From Clusia tigrina (lineage: Eukaryota > Arthropoda > Insecta > Diptera > Clusiidae): DNA of 64,000 bases. The first letter of the stretch is position 1; each line of letters opens with the position of its first letter. Shown here piece by piece: positions 9,949-22,600 of the stretch. The notes below the pieces were generated by a model. That model saw only the letters and a list, made by a program, of their open reading frames with translations. It searched no databases and was not told where the DNA came from. Location of the stretch: assembly GCA_920105625.2 (NCBI GenBank), contig OV050030.1, forward strand, positions 351,788,425-351,852,424, given 5' to 3'. Position numbers and translations under genes: made by a program.

Positions 9949-10037
9949 AAAGCAGATCAATTGCAGTTCGATAGCAGATTGATAGCAGATATAAAGCAGA
10001 TTAATATCAGATTGATAGCAGATTGAAGCAGATACTA
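9949..10037. repeat. Short tandem repeat around AGCAGAT
   Basis: The units ATAGCAGATTGATAGCAGAT and variants (AAGCAGATT, ATCAGATTG) recur about seven times between the ATPase stop and the next gene. The spacing is roughly 10-11 bp, about one helical turn. Confidence 0.7.
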
Positions 10038-10079
10038 AATAGAGAACATTGACCGGTAGACATCGGAAATGGAAGCACC

Positions 10080-10676
10080 ATGAATAAAAATAATAAACTA
10101 CTAAAAGATATAATAAAGACAAGAGCAGTATTAAAAGAAAAACTAAAAAATTTCAAATCAAATGCAATAGATAGGGTAAATATGTTGGAAAATACATTTC
10201 AACCTATAACAAAACCTCTGAATGAAATAATTGGAAACTTGAAAAATAAAGAAAATATTTCAAGGACTGTCTATAATGAAAACTATGATAATGATGATGA
10301 TGATGAAGATTATGATGATAATATTGTTAATGATGATAATGATGATAACAAAAACGATGATTATAACATGGCTTCTTTTATAAATGATAATGATTCATTA
10401 GCAAATAGTCATAAATCACAAAAAAATAATTTTGATCAAAACAAACTCAAAAGAATGAAACAAAATAATTTATATGAAAACAAACTAAAAAAACTAAAAG
10501 ATAATTATTTTAAACCAAATAAAAGAAAATTAAATGTGAATAGACAATTAAAAGAGAAAAGATATAACAAAATTACGGAACACAAACAAGTAAAAAGTGC
10601 AAATGATGCTGATAAAGAGAATGAAGTTCCTAAAACAGTAGTCCCATTAATAATTAACGGGGAATTAAGAAGCTAA
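10080..10676 (+). CDS. Lysine/asparagine-rich acidic-tract protein, unknown
   Basis: A 198-residue open frame with a basic N-terminus, an Asp/Asn tract at residues about 69-95 (encoded by GAT/AAT repeats) and a strongly basic C-terminal half (KLKRMKQNN, KLKKLKDNYF, KPNKRKLN). No known domain was recognised. The alternating acidic and basic make-up suggests a nucleic-acid- or core-binding protein, a guess from composition. It lies between the ATPase and integrase genes on the same strand and stops 5 bp before integrase homology begins. It may be the degenerate N-terminal neighbour of the integrase reading frame. Confidence 0.6.
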   Translation: MNKNNKLLKDIIKTRAVLKEKLKNFKSNAIDRVNMLENTFQPITKPLNEIIGNLKNKENISRTVYNENYDNDDDDEDYDDNIVNDDNDDNKNDDYNMASFINDNDSLANSHKSQKNNFDQNKLKRMKQNNLYENKLKKLKDNYFKPNKRKLNVNRQLKEKRYNKITEHKQVKSANDADKENEVPKTVVPLIINGELRS

Positions 10677-10680
10677 TAAT

Positions 10681-11395
10681 AAAAAATTTCGCTATCTTTT
10701 AACAGTAATAGATACCTTTTCGAAAAAAGTCTGGGATGTAGCATTGAAAAATAAAACTGCTCTAAACGTAACAAAGGCAATGAAAAGCATTTTTAATAAC
10801 AATCATCGAATACCAGAAAAATTTACAAACAGATGATGGAAAAGAATTTTTCAATAATCAATTTCACCATCTGATGCAAAGCAATCATATTAATCACTAT
10901 TCAAAATATAGTGTTCTAAAGGCATCCATAGTAGAACGATTTAATATAACATTAAAGGGAATGATGTGGAAAGAGTTTAGTTATCGAGGAAAATTTCAAT
11001 AGATTGATAAATATCAAGAACTTATTGATAAATATAATAATACATTTCATAGGACTATAAAAATGACACCTAATGAAGTGAATTCTTCAAATGAAAAATT
11101 TCTATTGGATACAGTCTATAACAATTTAAAAGTTTTTAATAAACCCAAATTTAAAGTTGGTGAATATGTTCGAGCTAGTAAATATAAGCAAGTATTGGAA
11201 AAAGGCTACACACCAAACTGGACAACGGAAATCTTTAGAATTAAAGCTATACAAAATAGTAATCCTACTACATATATTTTAGAAGACTATCAAGGTCATG
11301 AAATTAAAGGAGGGTTTTATAGATTCGAGTTAATGAAAACCGAATTTCCTCAAACATATTTAGTTGAAAGAGTTCTAAAAGGAGAAGGAATATGA
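10681..11395 (+). pseudogene. Polinton integrase, DDE type, frameshifted
   Basis: Homology starts without an ATG at KKFRYLLTVIDTFSKK. Catalytic acidic residues are all present: D in VIDTF, D in QTDDGKEF, E in SIVERFN. The frame is broken near 10817-10840 (one-base shift) and by an in-frame TAG at about 11000. The last 110 residues (11063-11395) are open and carry the FKVGEYVRxSKYK SH3-like block with a following chromodomain-like stretch. The zinc-binding N-terminus was not found. In the family this enzyme joins element ends to target DNA. Confidence 0.85.
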
Positions 11396-11459
11396 CTTAT
11401 GTAAGTGGTTAGGATTTTCAGCAGAACACAATTCTTGGATTGATCTTAACAATCCATCT

Positions 11460-11470
11460 GTATAAAATCA
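11460..11470 (+). promoter_or_regulatory. TATA box upstream of the penton-like gene
   Basis: GTATAAAATCA lies about 55 bp upstream of the ATG at 11515. A pyrimidine-rich stretch with CATCACTT 23-30 bp downstream could hold the start site. Confidence 0.45.
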
Positions 11471-11514
11471 TTTATCAATACCTTCATCACTTTATTTACT
11501 TACTAGTCGTTAAG

Positions 11515-11798
11515 ATGTCGATAACATTAACACTAACCGGAAATTCTTCATTACTTGTAGCAAATTATTTTCCACCGATTCAACTTAATTCAAATTATGT
11601 TTGCGGTTTAATAAGCTTAGACACATATCATTCAATTCCGAATATTGATGTGGAAAACAATCTATTTCATATTGATGATAATGAAATAGAGATTCCTATT
11701 GGATCATATGAATTATCTGATATAGCTGATGTAGTTAGTGAAAGATATGAACAACTGAATCAAAAGGGAATTCTTGATATACAAGCAAATTATAATAC
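11515..11798 (+). pseudogene. Penton-like minor capsid protein, 5' part
   Basis: ATG 11515 opens MSITLTLTG. The frame shows the block FPPIQLNSNYVCGLISLDTY, then IEIPIGSYELSDIA, the pattern of the single-jelly-roll penton-like protein of Polintons. The gene is interrupted after codon NYN by the LTR retrotransposon tandem. It resumes at 24096, and removing the insert with one target duplication restores the frame exactly. The upstream frame from 11440 is leader, not coding. Confidence 0.8.
11795..11798. repeat. Left target-site duplication ATAC
   Basis: ATAC precedes LTR1 and is repeated at 24096-24099 after LTR3. It is not found at the LTR2 borders. A 4-bp duplication fits Ty3/gypsy integration. 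Confidence 0.8.
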
Positions 11799-12414
11799 TT
11801 AAACGTGATTGCATATCAGTTAAACGGGATTGCATACTTTTAGGATCCCATCTGGAGAATGAGTGCCCCCTGTGAGTCAAGATGCGTACTTTTCGAATAA
11901 AAGCTTATTCAAGAACCCTCTGTCGGTAATATCAAAAAGAATATTCTCGACTTCTGTCGAAGAGGATAGAAGCTTCTAGAAAATACGAGAATAGCGTGGA
12001 AGTTTCTACCTCAACCATTCGAAAACTATAAAAGCGACAAGACTGTTCAAAGTCGAAGGCAGTAGATCAGATACCATAAAAGTGTGTACATCTAGCATTA
12101 TAATCAAAGCAGCAGTATTTGTAATTGTGCAAAGTGATGAACTTCATTATTAAATAAAGGGATGAAACTACTTATTAAATAAAGTGACTAATGGTTTGTG
12201 AAATAAAGTGCAAATAATAACTAAGTAATCTTTAAGCCTAATATTAAATGTGTAAATAGCAATAATTAAATAAAGCTAATTATTTTAATTTAACCAGCGA
12301 TTGTTTGATTACTACACAATCCAGTGGTACGAGTCCGAGAACAGAGAGTTAGAGAAATTGTCAGGGGGGCAATTTTGTAACAGAGTAAATTGTCAAGAGG
12401 ACAATTTCGTAACA
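11799..12414 (+). repeat. LTR1 (5')
   Basis: 616 bp. It starts TTAAACGTG where LTR2 and LTR3 have TGAAACGTG, and ends CGTAACA. A TATA-like CTATAAAAGC lies at about 12025-12035 and repeated AATAAAG signals follow at 12150-12280. Confidence 0.9.
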
Positions 12415-12416
12415 AT

Positions 12417-12434
12417 TGGTGTCAGAAGTGGGAT
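12417..12434 (+). promoter_or_regulatory. Primer-binding site 1
   Basis: TGGTGTCAGAAGTGGGAT lies 2 bp after LTR1. An identical site follows LTR2 at 18214. It starts with TGG as expected for a tRNA CCA end; I do not assign the tRNA. Confidence 0.65.
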
Positions 12435-12453
12435 TGTGTATCTGTAATAAACA

Positions 12454-13770
12454 ATGGTTAAATTTGAAAAACTTAGATTGGAGCAGCTCAAGAAGGAGCT
12501 AGAGCGCTTAAATTTGCAAACACAAGAGCTTAAAGCGGAGCTGCAGGTGCGATTAAGAAGCGCTTTAGAGGAGCAGGGTATACACGTCGATGAGCATGAA
12601 TTCCAATTTGAAGAGCCAACGACATCTCGACACGAAGAAACACCGCAAGAAACTAACACGGGTAACTTTGACATGAGCGTACTCATCGGGGTAATGCAAT
12701 CCTTCAAACAGGATATGCAGCAGCGAGATGAAAAGATGCAGCAGCAGTTACAACAAAATTCTCGAACCGTCGAAAAGAGTGTTGCATCCGTTGAAAGGAG
12801 TGTTGCATCCGTGGAAAAAAATGTGGCATCAGTCAAAGAGGATGTCAAAGAACAGTTACAGCAGAGTGAAATACGACTTACTCAACTAGTGGAAAAGAAC
12901 TCACAGCAAATGAAAGAAATGCCCGAGATGGTAGACAGGAAGGTTTGTGAAATTGAGACACGCAAGAATCGTTTGAAGAATCTGTAGTACAAAGGCAGAA
13001 CGAATTTAAGCAACAAATAGAGCAAAGAATTCACCTACTACAGGAATGTGCATTGCCTGTGCCAGCTTTATCCTCAATAAAACTGAAGCCTCCTACCTAT
13101 GATGGAACCACGACATTTAGTGTCTTCAGAATGCAGTTTGAGACTACCGCTAACACAAATGGTTGGAGTGCTCGCGAAAAAGTGGCTGCATTAACCGTTT
13201 CGTTGAAAGGTGCTGCCGCTGATGTGCTTCAAACTATCTCAGAAAGTGAGCGAGACTGCTATGAAAGCTTGCTGAATGCCGTTCAGCGCAAGTATGGTAG
13301 TGAACACCGGAAGCAGATGTACCAAGTAGAACTAGGAACACGGGTACAGAAGAGTGGTGAGTCTCCACAACAGTTTGCGGCGGAAGTGGAACGGTTGGCT
13401 CATCTTGCCTACCCAGGAGAGATCACTGAGAGGTGTATGATGGACACCTTCGTATATGGCATTCGCGATGCGCAGAGAAAGCGTTCTGCAATAACTAATC
13501 CGAAAGCTACATATATGGAGACAGTAGCTAGCGCTTTAACGTCAGAGACAGCAGCCTTGGTGTGCCAGTCAGTATACAGAGCCCGTCAGGTACAAGTCGA
13601 AAGCGGCCAAAGTTTCACGGGCAAATGATTCACCTGAGGAGAGGTCGGACACATGGCGCGTAATTGCCAATCGAGACGGAAACGTTCTAGATCACGCTCA
13701 CCGGTAAGACCTCCAAAGCAAGTCACATTCCAAAGTAGGGAATCAGAAAATGTTGAAAAGCCGTCGACAA
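12454..13770 (+). pseudogene. Gag of retrotransposon internal region 1
   Basis: ATG 12454 starts a glutamine-rich coiled-coil protein with four repeats of an ERSVASVEK-type heptad at residues about 110-130. A one-base shift near 12970 moves it to the frame used by 13053-13628, which holds the capsid-like block (KLKPPTYDGTTTFSVFRMQF, then KYGSEH). The knuckle C-x2-C-x4-H-x4-C follows at about 13625, but its first Cys codon is TGA. In this copy the second Cys is TGA too. An SR-rich tail follows (RSRSRSPVRPP). The copy is dead as it stands. Confidence 0.85.
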
Positions 13771-13801
13771 ACTAGATGGAGTCAGTCTCGAGGGGCTTAA
13801 T

Positions 13802-16800
13802 TTGACTCCCACAACATGTAGCCCCAGAATCTTTGTTTCTCAGATGGCACGAAAAATCAACAGCCTAACTGTCGACAGCGTAGTAAATGGTAGAAAAATA
13901 GTGGGAACATTGGATACGGGTGCATCACATTCCATAATTAGAAGGGATCTCGTTCGGGGAATCGAGCCGCTTCTGGGAATAAGATTGCGTACGGCAACTG
14001 GAGATGATGCACCGGTACTGGGAAAAGTTACACGGAAAATAACTATCGGCACCACAGCAGTGTCGGATGAGTTTGTAGTTGCGGATATTGTGGACGAATT
14101 AATCTTAGGTGTGGATTTTATGATTCGGAATGGATTCATCCTAGATTTGAAATGCCGAATGTTGAAGTATGCGAACACCGAAATACCGTTATCCGTTGGT
14201 GAGGATAAGTATGGAGGTATCCGACAAGCCATGTATCGCGGCGGACAAAAATCCCAGCAAAGTCAGAGGCAGTCATATGGGCCAAAATTGACGGAGATGT
14301 GGAGAAGAACAAGTTGTGGGTTGTGGAGACTGATGCAAAATTTGCACTGGATGACATCATAATTGGAAAAACCCTCGTAGAAGAACAGCAGAACAGAATA
14401 GTGCCAGTAAGAGTGGTCAATCTTGCAAATTCCGCTAAAACCATAGAGAAAGGACAGATAATTGGAAATTGCCGGGCAATTTCGGCAATTTTAAACTGTG
14501 AAAGCCAGCCGCGAGACACAAAAATGAAGATACCAGCTGATAAAAAGGAACTCGACGATCTCACGAAAGAATGGAGCAAAGACTTATCCACAGAGCAGAG
14601 GAAGACTGCCAACCAACTTTTGGCAAGACATTGGTCAGTATTTGCTGAAAAGGGTAAAAACGAAGGCAGAACAAAGATGTTGAAACACACAATCAACACT
14701 GGTGATGCCAAACCCATTCGTCAAGCGTCAAGAAGAGTACCTCTGGCAAAGAGAGAAGAGGTGAATGTATTGCTGAAGGAAATGCATCAGAACAACGTCA
14801 TAGAGCCATCAGCGAGCACCTGGAGTTCTCCAGTGGTATTAGTCAAGAAGAAGGATGGCTCCACACGTTTCTGTGTAGAATATCGTAAACTAAATGAGGT
14901 AACGAAGAAAGATAGTTATTCATTACCTCGAATCGACGATACGTTAGATACACTTTCTGGTTCAAATTGGTTCTCAACGCTGGAGTTACAAAGCGGATAT
15001 TGGCAAGTGGCAGTAGACGAACAAGACAAGGAAAAGACAGCATTCAGTGCCGGTGATGGACTATGGCAATTTTTAGTGATGCCATTCGGACTGTGTAATG
15101 ATCCAGCTACATTTGAACGCTTAATGGAACATGTGCTAAAGGGTCTCCGCTGGAAAACGTGCCTGGTGTACCTAGATGACATCATTGTTATGGGAAAGGA
15201 CTTCGAGGACCACTTGAAGAATTTGGAAGAAGTATTGATGCGATTAGGAGCTTCAGGGTTGAAGCTGAGCGCAAAGAAATGCTCGTTCTTCAAGAAAGAA
15301 GTCAAGTGGCTTGGACATAAAGTCACACCTGAAGGAGTACACACAGATCCAGATAAGATAGACTCAGTAAGGGAGTGGCCAAGACCAACTAGTTTACATG
15401 AGCTACGCAGCTTCTTGGGTCTTTGCACCTATTACAGACGCTTTGTTCCAGGCTTTGCAGACGTGGCTGGTAGTCTGCATGCGTTAACGAGGAAAAATTG
15501 TCCTTTTGAGTGGAAAAGCGAACAGGAGAAGGCATTGAAAGAGCTATTGTATACAGCTCCGATCCTTGCGTATCCAATACCTGGCGAAAAATTTATTTTG
15601 GATACAGATGCAAGTCGATTCGGGATAGGAGGTGTCCTGTCGCAAGTTATTGACGGACATGAAAGAGTAATAGCCTACTTCAGAAAGATCTTATCAAAGC
15701 CAGAGCGAAATTACTGTGTAACACGGAGAGAACTTTTGGCGGTTATGCAGTGCGTGAAGCACTTTAACAAGTACTTGTATGGACAAAAGTTCTTATTGAG
15801 AACGGATCACGCTGCTCTGCGCTGGCTATTACAGTTCAAAAATCCCGAAGGTCAGGTTGCGAGATGGATTGAGAGACTCCAAAGCTACGATTTCACAATA
15901 GAGCATCGCAGAGGCGGAAACCACGGGAATGCTGATGCACTATCACGACGTCCTTGCAGTATGGAATGTAAGCACTGTTCTAAAGCTGAAGGGAAAGAAG
16001 GAGTAGTCGATGTGTGCTTAATGGCTGTTTTACCAGACGATGAATGGACAGCGGAAAAGATAAAAGAAGAACAACGAAATGACCCAGATTTGGCAAAAAT
16101 CGTATCAAGTAAGAATGAAGGAAAACGGCCTGATTGGAACGAAATCTCGCCTGTGGGACAGCGAAGATGGAAAAACCACGAAGAACTTGATTGTGGTACC
16201 CAAGGCAAGAATAAGCGAAATTCTCAAGGAATACCATAGTGGACCAAGCGGAGGACATTTGGGAATAACAAAAATAGTCGAGAAAATTAAAACACGATTT
16301 TATTGGGTTGGTTGCCAGCAATCGGTAGTTGACTTGATTAGTGCTTGTGAAAAGTGTACAGCTGCAAAGGGACCGAGCCGTCGCAGTCAGGGGAAGATGC
16401 ATTTATACAACGTGGGAGCGCCATTTGAGCGTATTGCAATGGACATAGCAGGTCCGTTTCCAATTAGTGATTCCGGCAACAAATATGTTCTCGTCGTAAT
16501 CGACTATTTTAGCAAATGGTCAGAAGTATACCCCATTCCCGATCAAAAAGCTAAGACCGTTGCAGATGCCTTTATCAATAATTGGATCTGCAGATTCGGA
16601 GCTCCCCTCGAGTTGCACTCGGATCAAGGCAGAAATTTCGAGTCAACAATATTCAGGGAAATGAGTGAATTGATGGGCATACGCAAAACTCGTACAACCC
16701 CTTTGCACCCACAATCCGATGGAATGGTATTGCAATGGACATAGCAGGTCCGTTTCCAATTAGTGATTCCGGCAACAAATATATTCTCGTCGTAATCGAC

Positions 16801-17584
16801 TATTTTAGTAAATGGCCAGAAGTATACCCCATTCCCGATCAAGAAGCGAAGACCGTTGCAGATGCATTTATCAATAATTGGGTCTGCAGATTCGGAGCTC
16901 CCCTCGAGTTGCACTCGGATCAAGGCAGAATTTTCGAGTCAACAATATTCAGGGAAATGAGTGAATTGATGGGCATACGCCCCTTTGCACCCACAATCCG
17001 ATGGAATGGTTGAAAGATTTAATCGTACGCTTGAGGAACACCTAAGGAAAGTCGTGGACAGAAACCAGAAATATTGGGACCAACACATTCCCCTCTTCTT
17101 AATGGCATACCGATCGGCAACTCACGATACAACATCTACAACACCAGCTAAGGCTATTTTCGGTTCTGACATAAGATTGCCTGCAGATCTGAAATTCGGT
17201 GCCTACTCATCTACGGAAGTTTCATGTAGCAGTTATGTAGCTGACAAACGAAGACAGCTGAATGAAATTCATGGAACCATCAGAAAGCGCACACAACTGA
17301 TGAGTGATAAAATGAAAGCCAGATATGATCTACGAGCAAACTCTAAGGGATTTCAGGAAGGGCAGCTAGTTATGCTTCATAATCCGCAAAGGAAAAAGGG
17401 ATTATCGCCAAAACTGCAAACACACTGGGAAGGCCCTTATAAGGTGATAAAGCGGCTCAACGATGTAGTATACCGCATCCAGTTGGCGAGAAATGCCAGG
17501 AGCAAAATGAATGTCGTTCATTTAGAGAGGTTATCTACTTATAAAGGTTGCAGTACTATCCTTGTTCGGGACGAACAAGATTAA
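13802..17584 (+). pseudogene. Pol of internal region 1 (PR-RT-RNase H-IN)
   Basis: Protease (13844-14270) carries GTLDTGASHSII. After a one-base shift, 14299-16239 encodes RT (YLDDIIV) and RNase H (LDTDASRFG, then RTDHAAL). The motif-A aspartate is Glu here (STLELQSGYW). NDPATF replaces the usual NAPATF. A 72-bp in-frame deletion near 16149 removes 24 residues that copy 2 has. Another shift leads into integrase: HxxxxxH and CEKC zinc ligands, D in AMDIAGPF, D in HSDQGR, E in GMVERFN. The 296-bp core segment is duplicated, and a 14-bp deletion at about 16980 breaks the second copy. Confidence 0.88.
16432..16985 (+). repeat. 296-bp tandem duplication of the integrase core, copy 1
   Basis: TATTGCAATGGACATAGCAGG recurs at 16432 and 16728, an offset of 296 bp. 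The two repeats differ at several codons (S/P, K/E, V/I). 296 is not a multiple of three, so the first repeat ends in LQWT and a stop. Confidence 0.85.
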
Positions 17585-17595
17585 GCGGAGGGCAG
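17583..17595 (+). promoter_or_regulatory. Polypurine tract 1
   Basis: AAGCGGAGGGCAG directly precedes the TG of LTR2. The same string precedes LTR3 at 23467-23479. Confidence 0.7.
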
Positions 17596-18211
17596 TGAAA
17601 CGTGATTGCATATCAGTGAAACGGGATTGCATACTTTTAGGATCCCATCTGAAGAATGAGTGCCCCCTGTGAGTCAAGATGCGAACTATTCGAATAAAAG
17701 CTTATTCAGGAACCATCTGTCAGTAATATCAAAAAGAATATTCTCGACTTCTGTCGAAGAGGATAGAAGCTTCTAGAAAATACGAGAATAGCGTGGAAGT
17801 TTCTACCTCAACCATTCGAAAACTATAAAAGCGACAAGACTGTTCAAAGTCGAAGGCAGTAGATCAGATACCATAAAAGTGTGTACATCTAGCATTATAA
17901 TCAAAGCAGCAGTATTTGTAATTGTGCAAAGTGATGAACTTCATTATTAAATAAAGGGATGAAACTACTTATTAAATAAAGTGACTAATGGTTTGTGAAA
18001 TAAAGTGCAAATAATAACTAAGTAATCTTTAAGCCTAATATTAAATGTGTAAATAGCAATAATTAAATAAAGCTAATTATTTTAATTTAACCAGCGATTG
18101 TTTGATTACTACACAATCCAGTGGTACGAGTCCGAGAACAGAGAGTTAGAGAAATTGTCAGGAGGGCAATTTTGTAACAGAGTAAATTGTCAAGAGGACA
18201 ATTTCGTAACA
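17596..18211 (+). repeat. LTR2 (central)
   Basis: 616 bp, TGAAACGTG to CGTAACA. It is flanked by a polypurine tract on the left and a PBS on the right, so it serves as 3' LTR and 5' LTR at once. No target duplication borders it. Confidence 0.92.
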
Positions 18212-18250
18212 ATTGGTGTCAGAAGTGGGATTGTGTATCTGTAATAAACA

Positions 18251-19572
18251 ATGGTTAAATTTGAAAAACTTAGATTGGAGCAGCTCAAGAAGGAGCTAGA
18301 GCGCTTAAATTTGCAAACACAAGGGCTTAAAGCGGAGCTGCAGGTGCGATTAAGAAGCGCTTTAGAGGAGCATGGTATACACGTCGATGAGCATGAATTC
18401 CAATGTGAAGAGCCAACGACATCTCGACACGAAGAAACACCGCAAGAAACTAACACGGGTAACTTTGACATGAGCGTACTCATCGGGGTAATGCAATCCT
18501 TCAAACAGGATATGCAGCAGCGAGATGAAAAGATGCAGCAGCAGTTACAACAAAATTCTCGAACCGTCGAAAAGAGTGTTGCATCCGTTGAAAGGAGTGT
18601 TGCATCCGTGGAAAAAAATGTGGCATCAGTCAAAGAGGATGTCAAAGAACAGTTACAGCAGAGTGAAATACGACTTACTCAACTAGTGGAAAAGAACTCA
18701 CAGCAAATGAAAGAAATGCCCGAGATGGTAGACAGGAAGGTTTGTGAAATTGAGACACGCAAGAATCGTTTGAAGAATCTGTAGTACAAAGGCAGAACGA
18801 ATTTAAGCAACAAATAGAGCAAAGAATTCACCTACTGCAGGAAGGTGCATTGCCTGTGCCAGCTTTATCCTCAATAAAACTGAAGCCTCCTACCTATTGA
18901 TGGAACCACGACATTTAGTGTTTTCAGAATGCAGTTTGAGACTACCGCTAACACAAATGGTTGGAGTGCTCGCGAAAAAGTGGCTGCATTAACCGTTTCG
19001 TTGAAAGGTGCTGCCGCTGATGTGCTTCAAACTATCTCAGAAAGTGAGCGAGACTGCTATGAAAGCTTGCTGAATGCCGTTCAGCGCAAGTATGGTAGTG
19101 AACACCGGAAGCAGATGTACCAAGTAGAACTAGGAACACGGGTACAGAAGAGTGGTGAGTCTCTACAACAGTTTGCGGCGGAAGTGGAACGGTTGGCTCA
19201 GCTTGCCTATCCAGGAGAGATCACTGAGAGGTGTATGATGGACACCTTCGTATATGGCATTCGCGATGCGGAGATAAAGCGTTCTGCAATAACTAATCCG
19301 AAAGCTACATATATGGAGACAGTAGCTAGCGCTTTAACTTCAGAGACAGCAGCCTTGGTGTGCCAGCCAGTATACAGAGCCCGTCAGGTACAAGTCGAAA
19401 GCGGCCAAAGTTTCACGGGCAAATGATTCACCTGCGGAGAGGTCGGACACATGGCGCGTAATTGCCAATCGAGACGGAAACGTTCTAGATCACGCTCTCC
19501 GGTAAGACCTCCAAAGCAAGTCAGATTCCAAAGTAGGGAATCAGAAAATGTTGAAAAGCCGTCGACAAACTA
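18251..19572 (+). pseudogene. Gag of retrotransposon internal region 2
   Basis: Same layout as the first copy: coiled-coil N-terminus from ATG 18251, frameshift near 18765, and capsid-like part to 19426. It differs by an extra base at about 18897 (CCTATTGATGG instead of CCTATGATGG), which adds a second frameshift. The knuckle keeps its second Cys (FTCGEVGHMARNC), but the first Cys codon is again TGA. This TGA is therefore ancestral to both copies. Confidence 0.85.
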
Positions 19573-19641
19573 GATGGAGTCAGTCTCGAGGGGCTTAATC
19601 TGACTCCCACAACATGTAGCCCCAGAATCTTCGTTTCTCAG

Positions 19642-22600
19642 ATGGCACGGAAAATCAACAGCCTAACTGTCGACAGCGTAGTAAATGGTAGAAAAATAGT
19701 GGGAACATTGGATACGGGTGCATCACATTCCATAATTAGAAGGGATCTCGTTCGGGGAATCGAGCCGCTTCTGGGAATAAGATTGCGTACGGCAACTCGA
19801 GATGATGCACCGGTACTGGGAAAAGTTACACGGAAAATAACTATCGGCACCACAACAGTGACGCACGAGTTTGTAGTTGCGGATATTGTGGACGAATTAA
19901 TCTTAGGTGTGGATTTTATGATTCGGAATGGATTCATCCTAGATTTGAAATGCCGAATGTTGAAGTATGCGAACACCGAAATACCGTTATCCGTTGGTGA
20001 GGATAAGTATGGAGGTATCCGACAAGCCATGTATCGCGGCGGACAAAAATCCCAGCAAAGTCAGAGGCAGTCATATGGGCCAAAATTGACGGAGATGTGG
20101 AGAAGAACAAGTTGTGGGTTGTGGAGACTGATGCAAAATTTGCACTGGATGACATCATAATTGGAAAAACCCTCGTAGAAGAACAGCAGAACAGAATAGT
20201 GCCAGTAAGAGTGGTCAATCTTGCAAATTCCGCTAAAACCATAGAGAAAGGACAGATAATTGGAAATTGCCGGGCAATTTCGGCAATTTTAAACTGTGAA
20301 AGCCAGCCGCGAGACACAAAAATGAAGATACCAGCTGATAAAAAGGAACTCGACGATCTCACGAAAGAATGGAGCAAAGACTTATCCACAGAGCAGAGGA
20401 AGACTGCCAACCAACTTTTGGCAAGACATTGGTCAGTATTTGCTGAAAAGGGTAAAAACGAAGGCAGAACAAAGATGTTGAAACACACAATCAACACTGG
20501 TGATGCCAAACCCATTCGTCAAGCGTCAAGAAGAGTACCTCTGGCAAAGAGAGAAGAGGTGAATGTATTGCTGAAGGAAATGCATCAGAACAACGTCATA
20601 GAGCCATCAGCGAGCCCCTGGAGTTCTCCAGTGGTATTAGTCAAGAAGAAGGATGGTTCCACACGTTTCTGTGTAGATTATCGTAAACTAAATGAGGTAA
20701 CGAAGAAAGATAGTTATCCATTACCTCGAATCGACGATACGTTAGACACACTTTCTGGTTCAAATTGGTTCTCAACGCTGGATTTACAAAGCGGATATTG
20801 GCAAGTGGCAGTAGACGACCAAGACAAGGAGAAGACAGCATTCAGCGCCGGTGATGGACTATGGCAATTTTTGGTGATGCCATTAGGACTGTGTAATGCT
20901 CCAGCTACATTTGAACGCTTAATGGAACATGTGCTAAAGGGTCTCCACTGGAAAACGTGCCTGGTGTACCTAGATGACATCATCGTTATGGGAAAGGACT
21001 TCGAGGACCACTTGAAGAATTTGGAAGAAGTATTGATGCGATTAGGAGCTTCAGGGTTGAAGCTGAGCGCAAAGAAATGCTCGTTCTTCAAGAAAGAAGT
21101 CAAGTGGCTTGGACATAAAGTCACACCTGAAGGAGTACACACAGATCCAGATAAGATAGACTCAGTAAGGGAGTGGCCAAGACCAACTAGTTTACATGAG
21201 CTACGCAGCTTCTTGGGTCTTTGCACCTATTACAGACGCTTTGTTCCAGGCTTTGCAGACGTGGCTGGTAGTCTGCATGCGTTAACGAGGAAAAATTGTC
21301 CTTTTGAGTGGAAAAGCGAACAGGAGAAGGCATTGAAAGAGCTATTGTGTACAGCTCCGATCCTTGCGTATCCAATACCTGGCGAAAAATTTATTTTGGA
21401 TACAGATGCAAGTGGATTCGGGATAGGAAGTGTCCTGTCGCAAGTTATTGACGGACATGAAAGAGTAATAGCCTACTTCAGAAAGATCTTATCAAAGCCA
21501 GAGCGAAATTACTGTGTAACACGGAGAGAACTTTTGGCGGTTATGCAGTGCGTGAAGCACTTTAACAAGTACTTGTATGGACAAAAGTTCTTATTGAGAA
21601 CGGATCACGCTGCTCTGCGCTGGCTATTACAGTTCAAAAATCCCGAAGGTCAGGTTGCGAGATGGATTGAGAGACTCCAAAGCTACGATTTCACAATAGA
21701 ACATCGCAGAGGCGGAAACCACGGGAATGCTGATGCACTATCACGACGTCCTTGCAGTATGGAATGTAAGCACTATTCTAAAGCTGAAGGGAAAGAAGGA
21801 GTAGTCGATGTGCGCTTAATGGCTGTTTTACCAGACGATGAATGGACAGCGGAAAAGATAAAAGAAGAACAACGAAATGACCCAGATTTGGCAAAAATCG
21901 TATCAAGTAAGAATGAAGGAAAACGGCCTGATTGGAACGAAATCTCGACTAAAAGTCCCATAACTAAAGCGTATTGTTCTCAATGGAATAGCTTAAAGCT
22001 GCAAGATGGATGCCTATTGCCTGTGGGACAGCGAAGATGGAAAAACCACGAAGAACTTGATTGTGGTACCCAAGGCAAGAATAAGCGAAATTCTCAAGGA
22101 ATACCATAGTGGACCAAGCGGAGGACATTTGGGAATAACAAAAATAGTCGAGAAAATTAAAACACGATTTTATTGGGTTGGTTGCCAGCAATCGGTAGTT
22201 GACTTGATTAGTGCTTGTGAAAAGTGTACAGCTGCAAAGGGACCGAGCCGTCGCAGTCAGGGGAAGATGCATTTATACAACGTGGGAGCGCCATTTGAGC
22301 GTATTGCAATGGACATAGCAGGTCCGTTTCCAATTAGTGATTCCGGCAACAAATATGTTCTCGTCGTAATCGATTATTTTAGCAAATGGTCAGAAGTATA
22401 CCCCATTCCCGATCAAAAAGCTAAGACCGTTGCAGATGCCTTTATCAATAATTGGATCTGCAGATTCGGAGCTCCCCTCGAGTTGCACTCGGATCAAGGC
22501 AGAAATTTCGAGTCAACAATATTCAGGGAAATGAGTGAATTGATGGGCATACGCAAAACTCGTACAACCCCTTTGCACCCACAATCCGATGGAATGGTAT

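Noticed and set aside
12393..12848. Cysteine/serine-rich 151-residue minus-strand frame (also at 18190)
   Set aside because: It is the antisense of the Gag coiled coil; Cys and Ser come from complementing GCA/GAA-rich codons.
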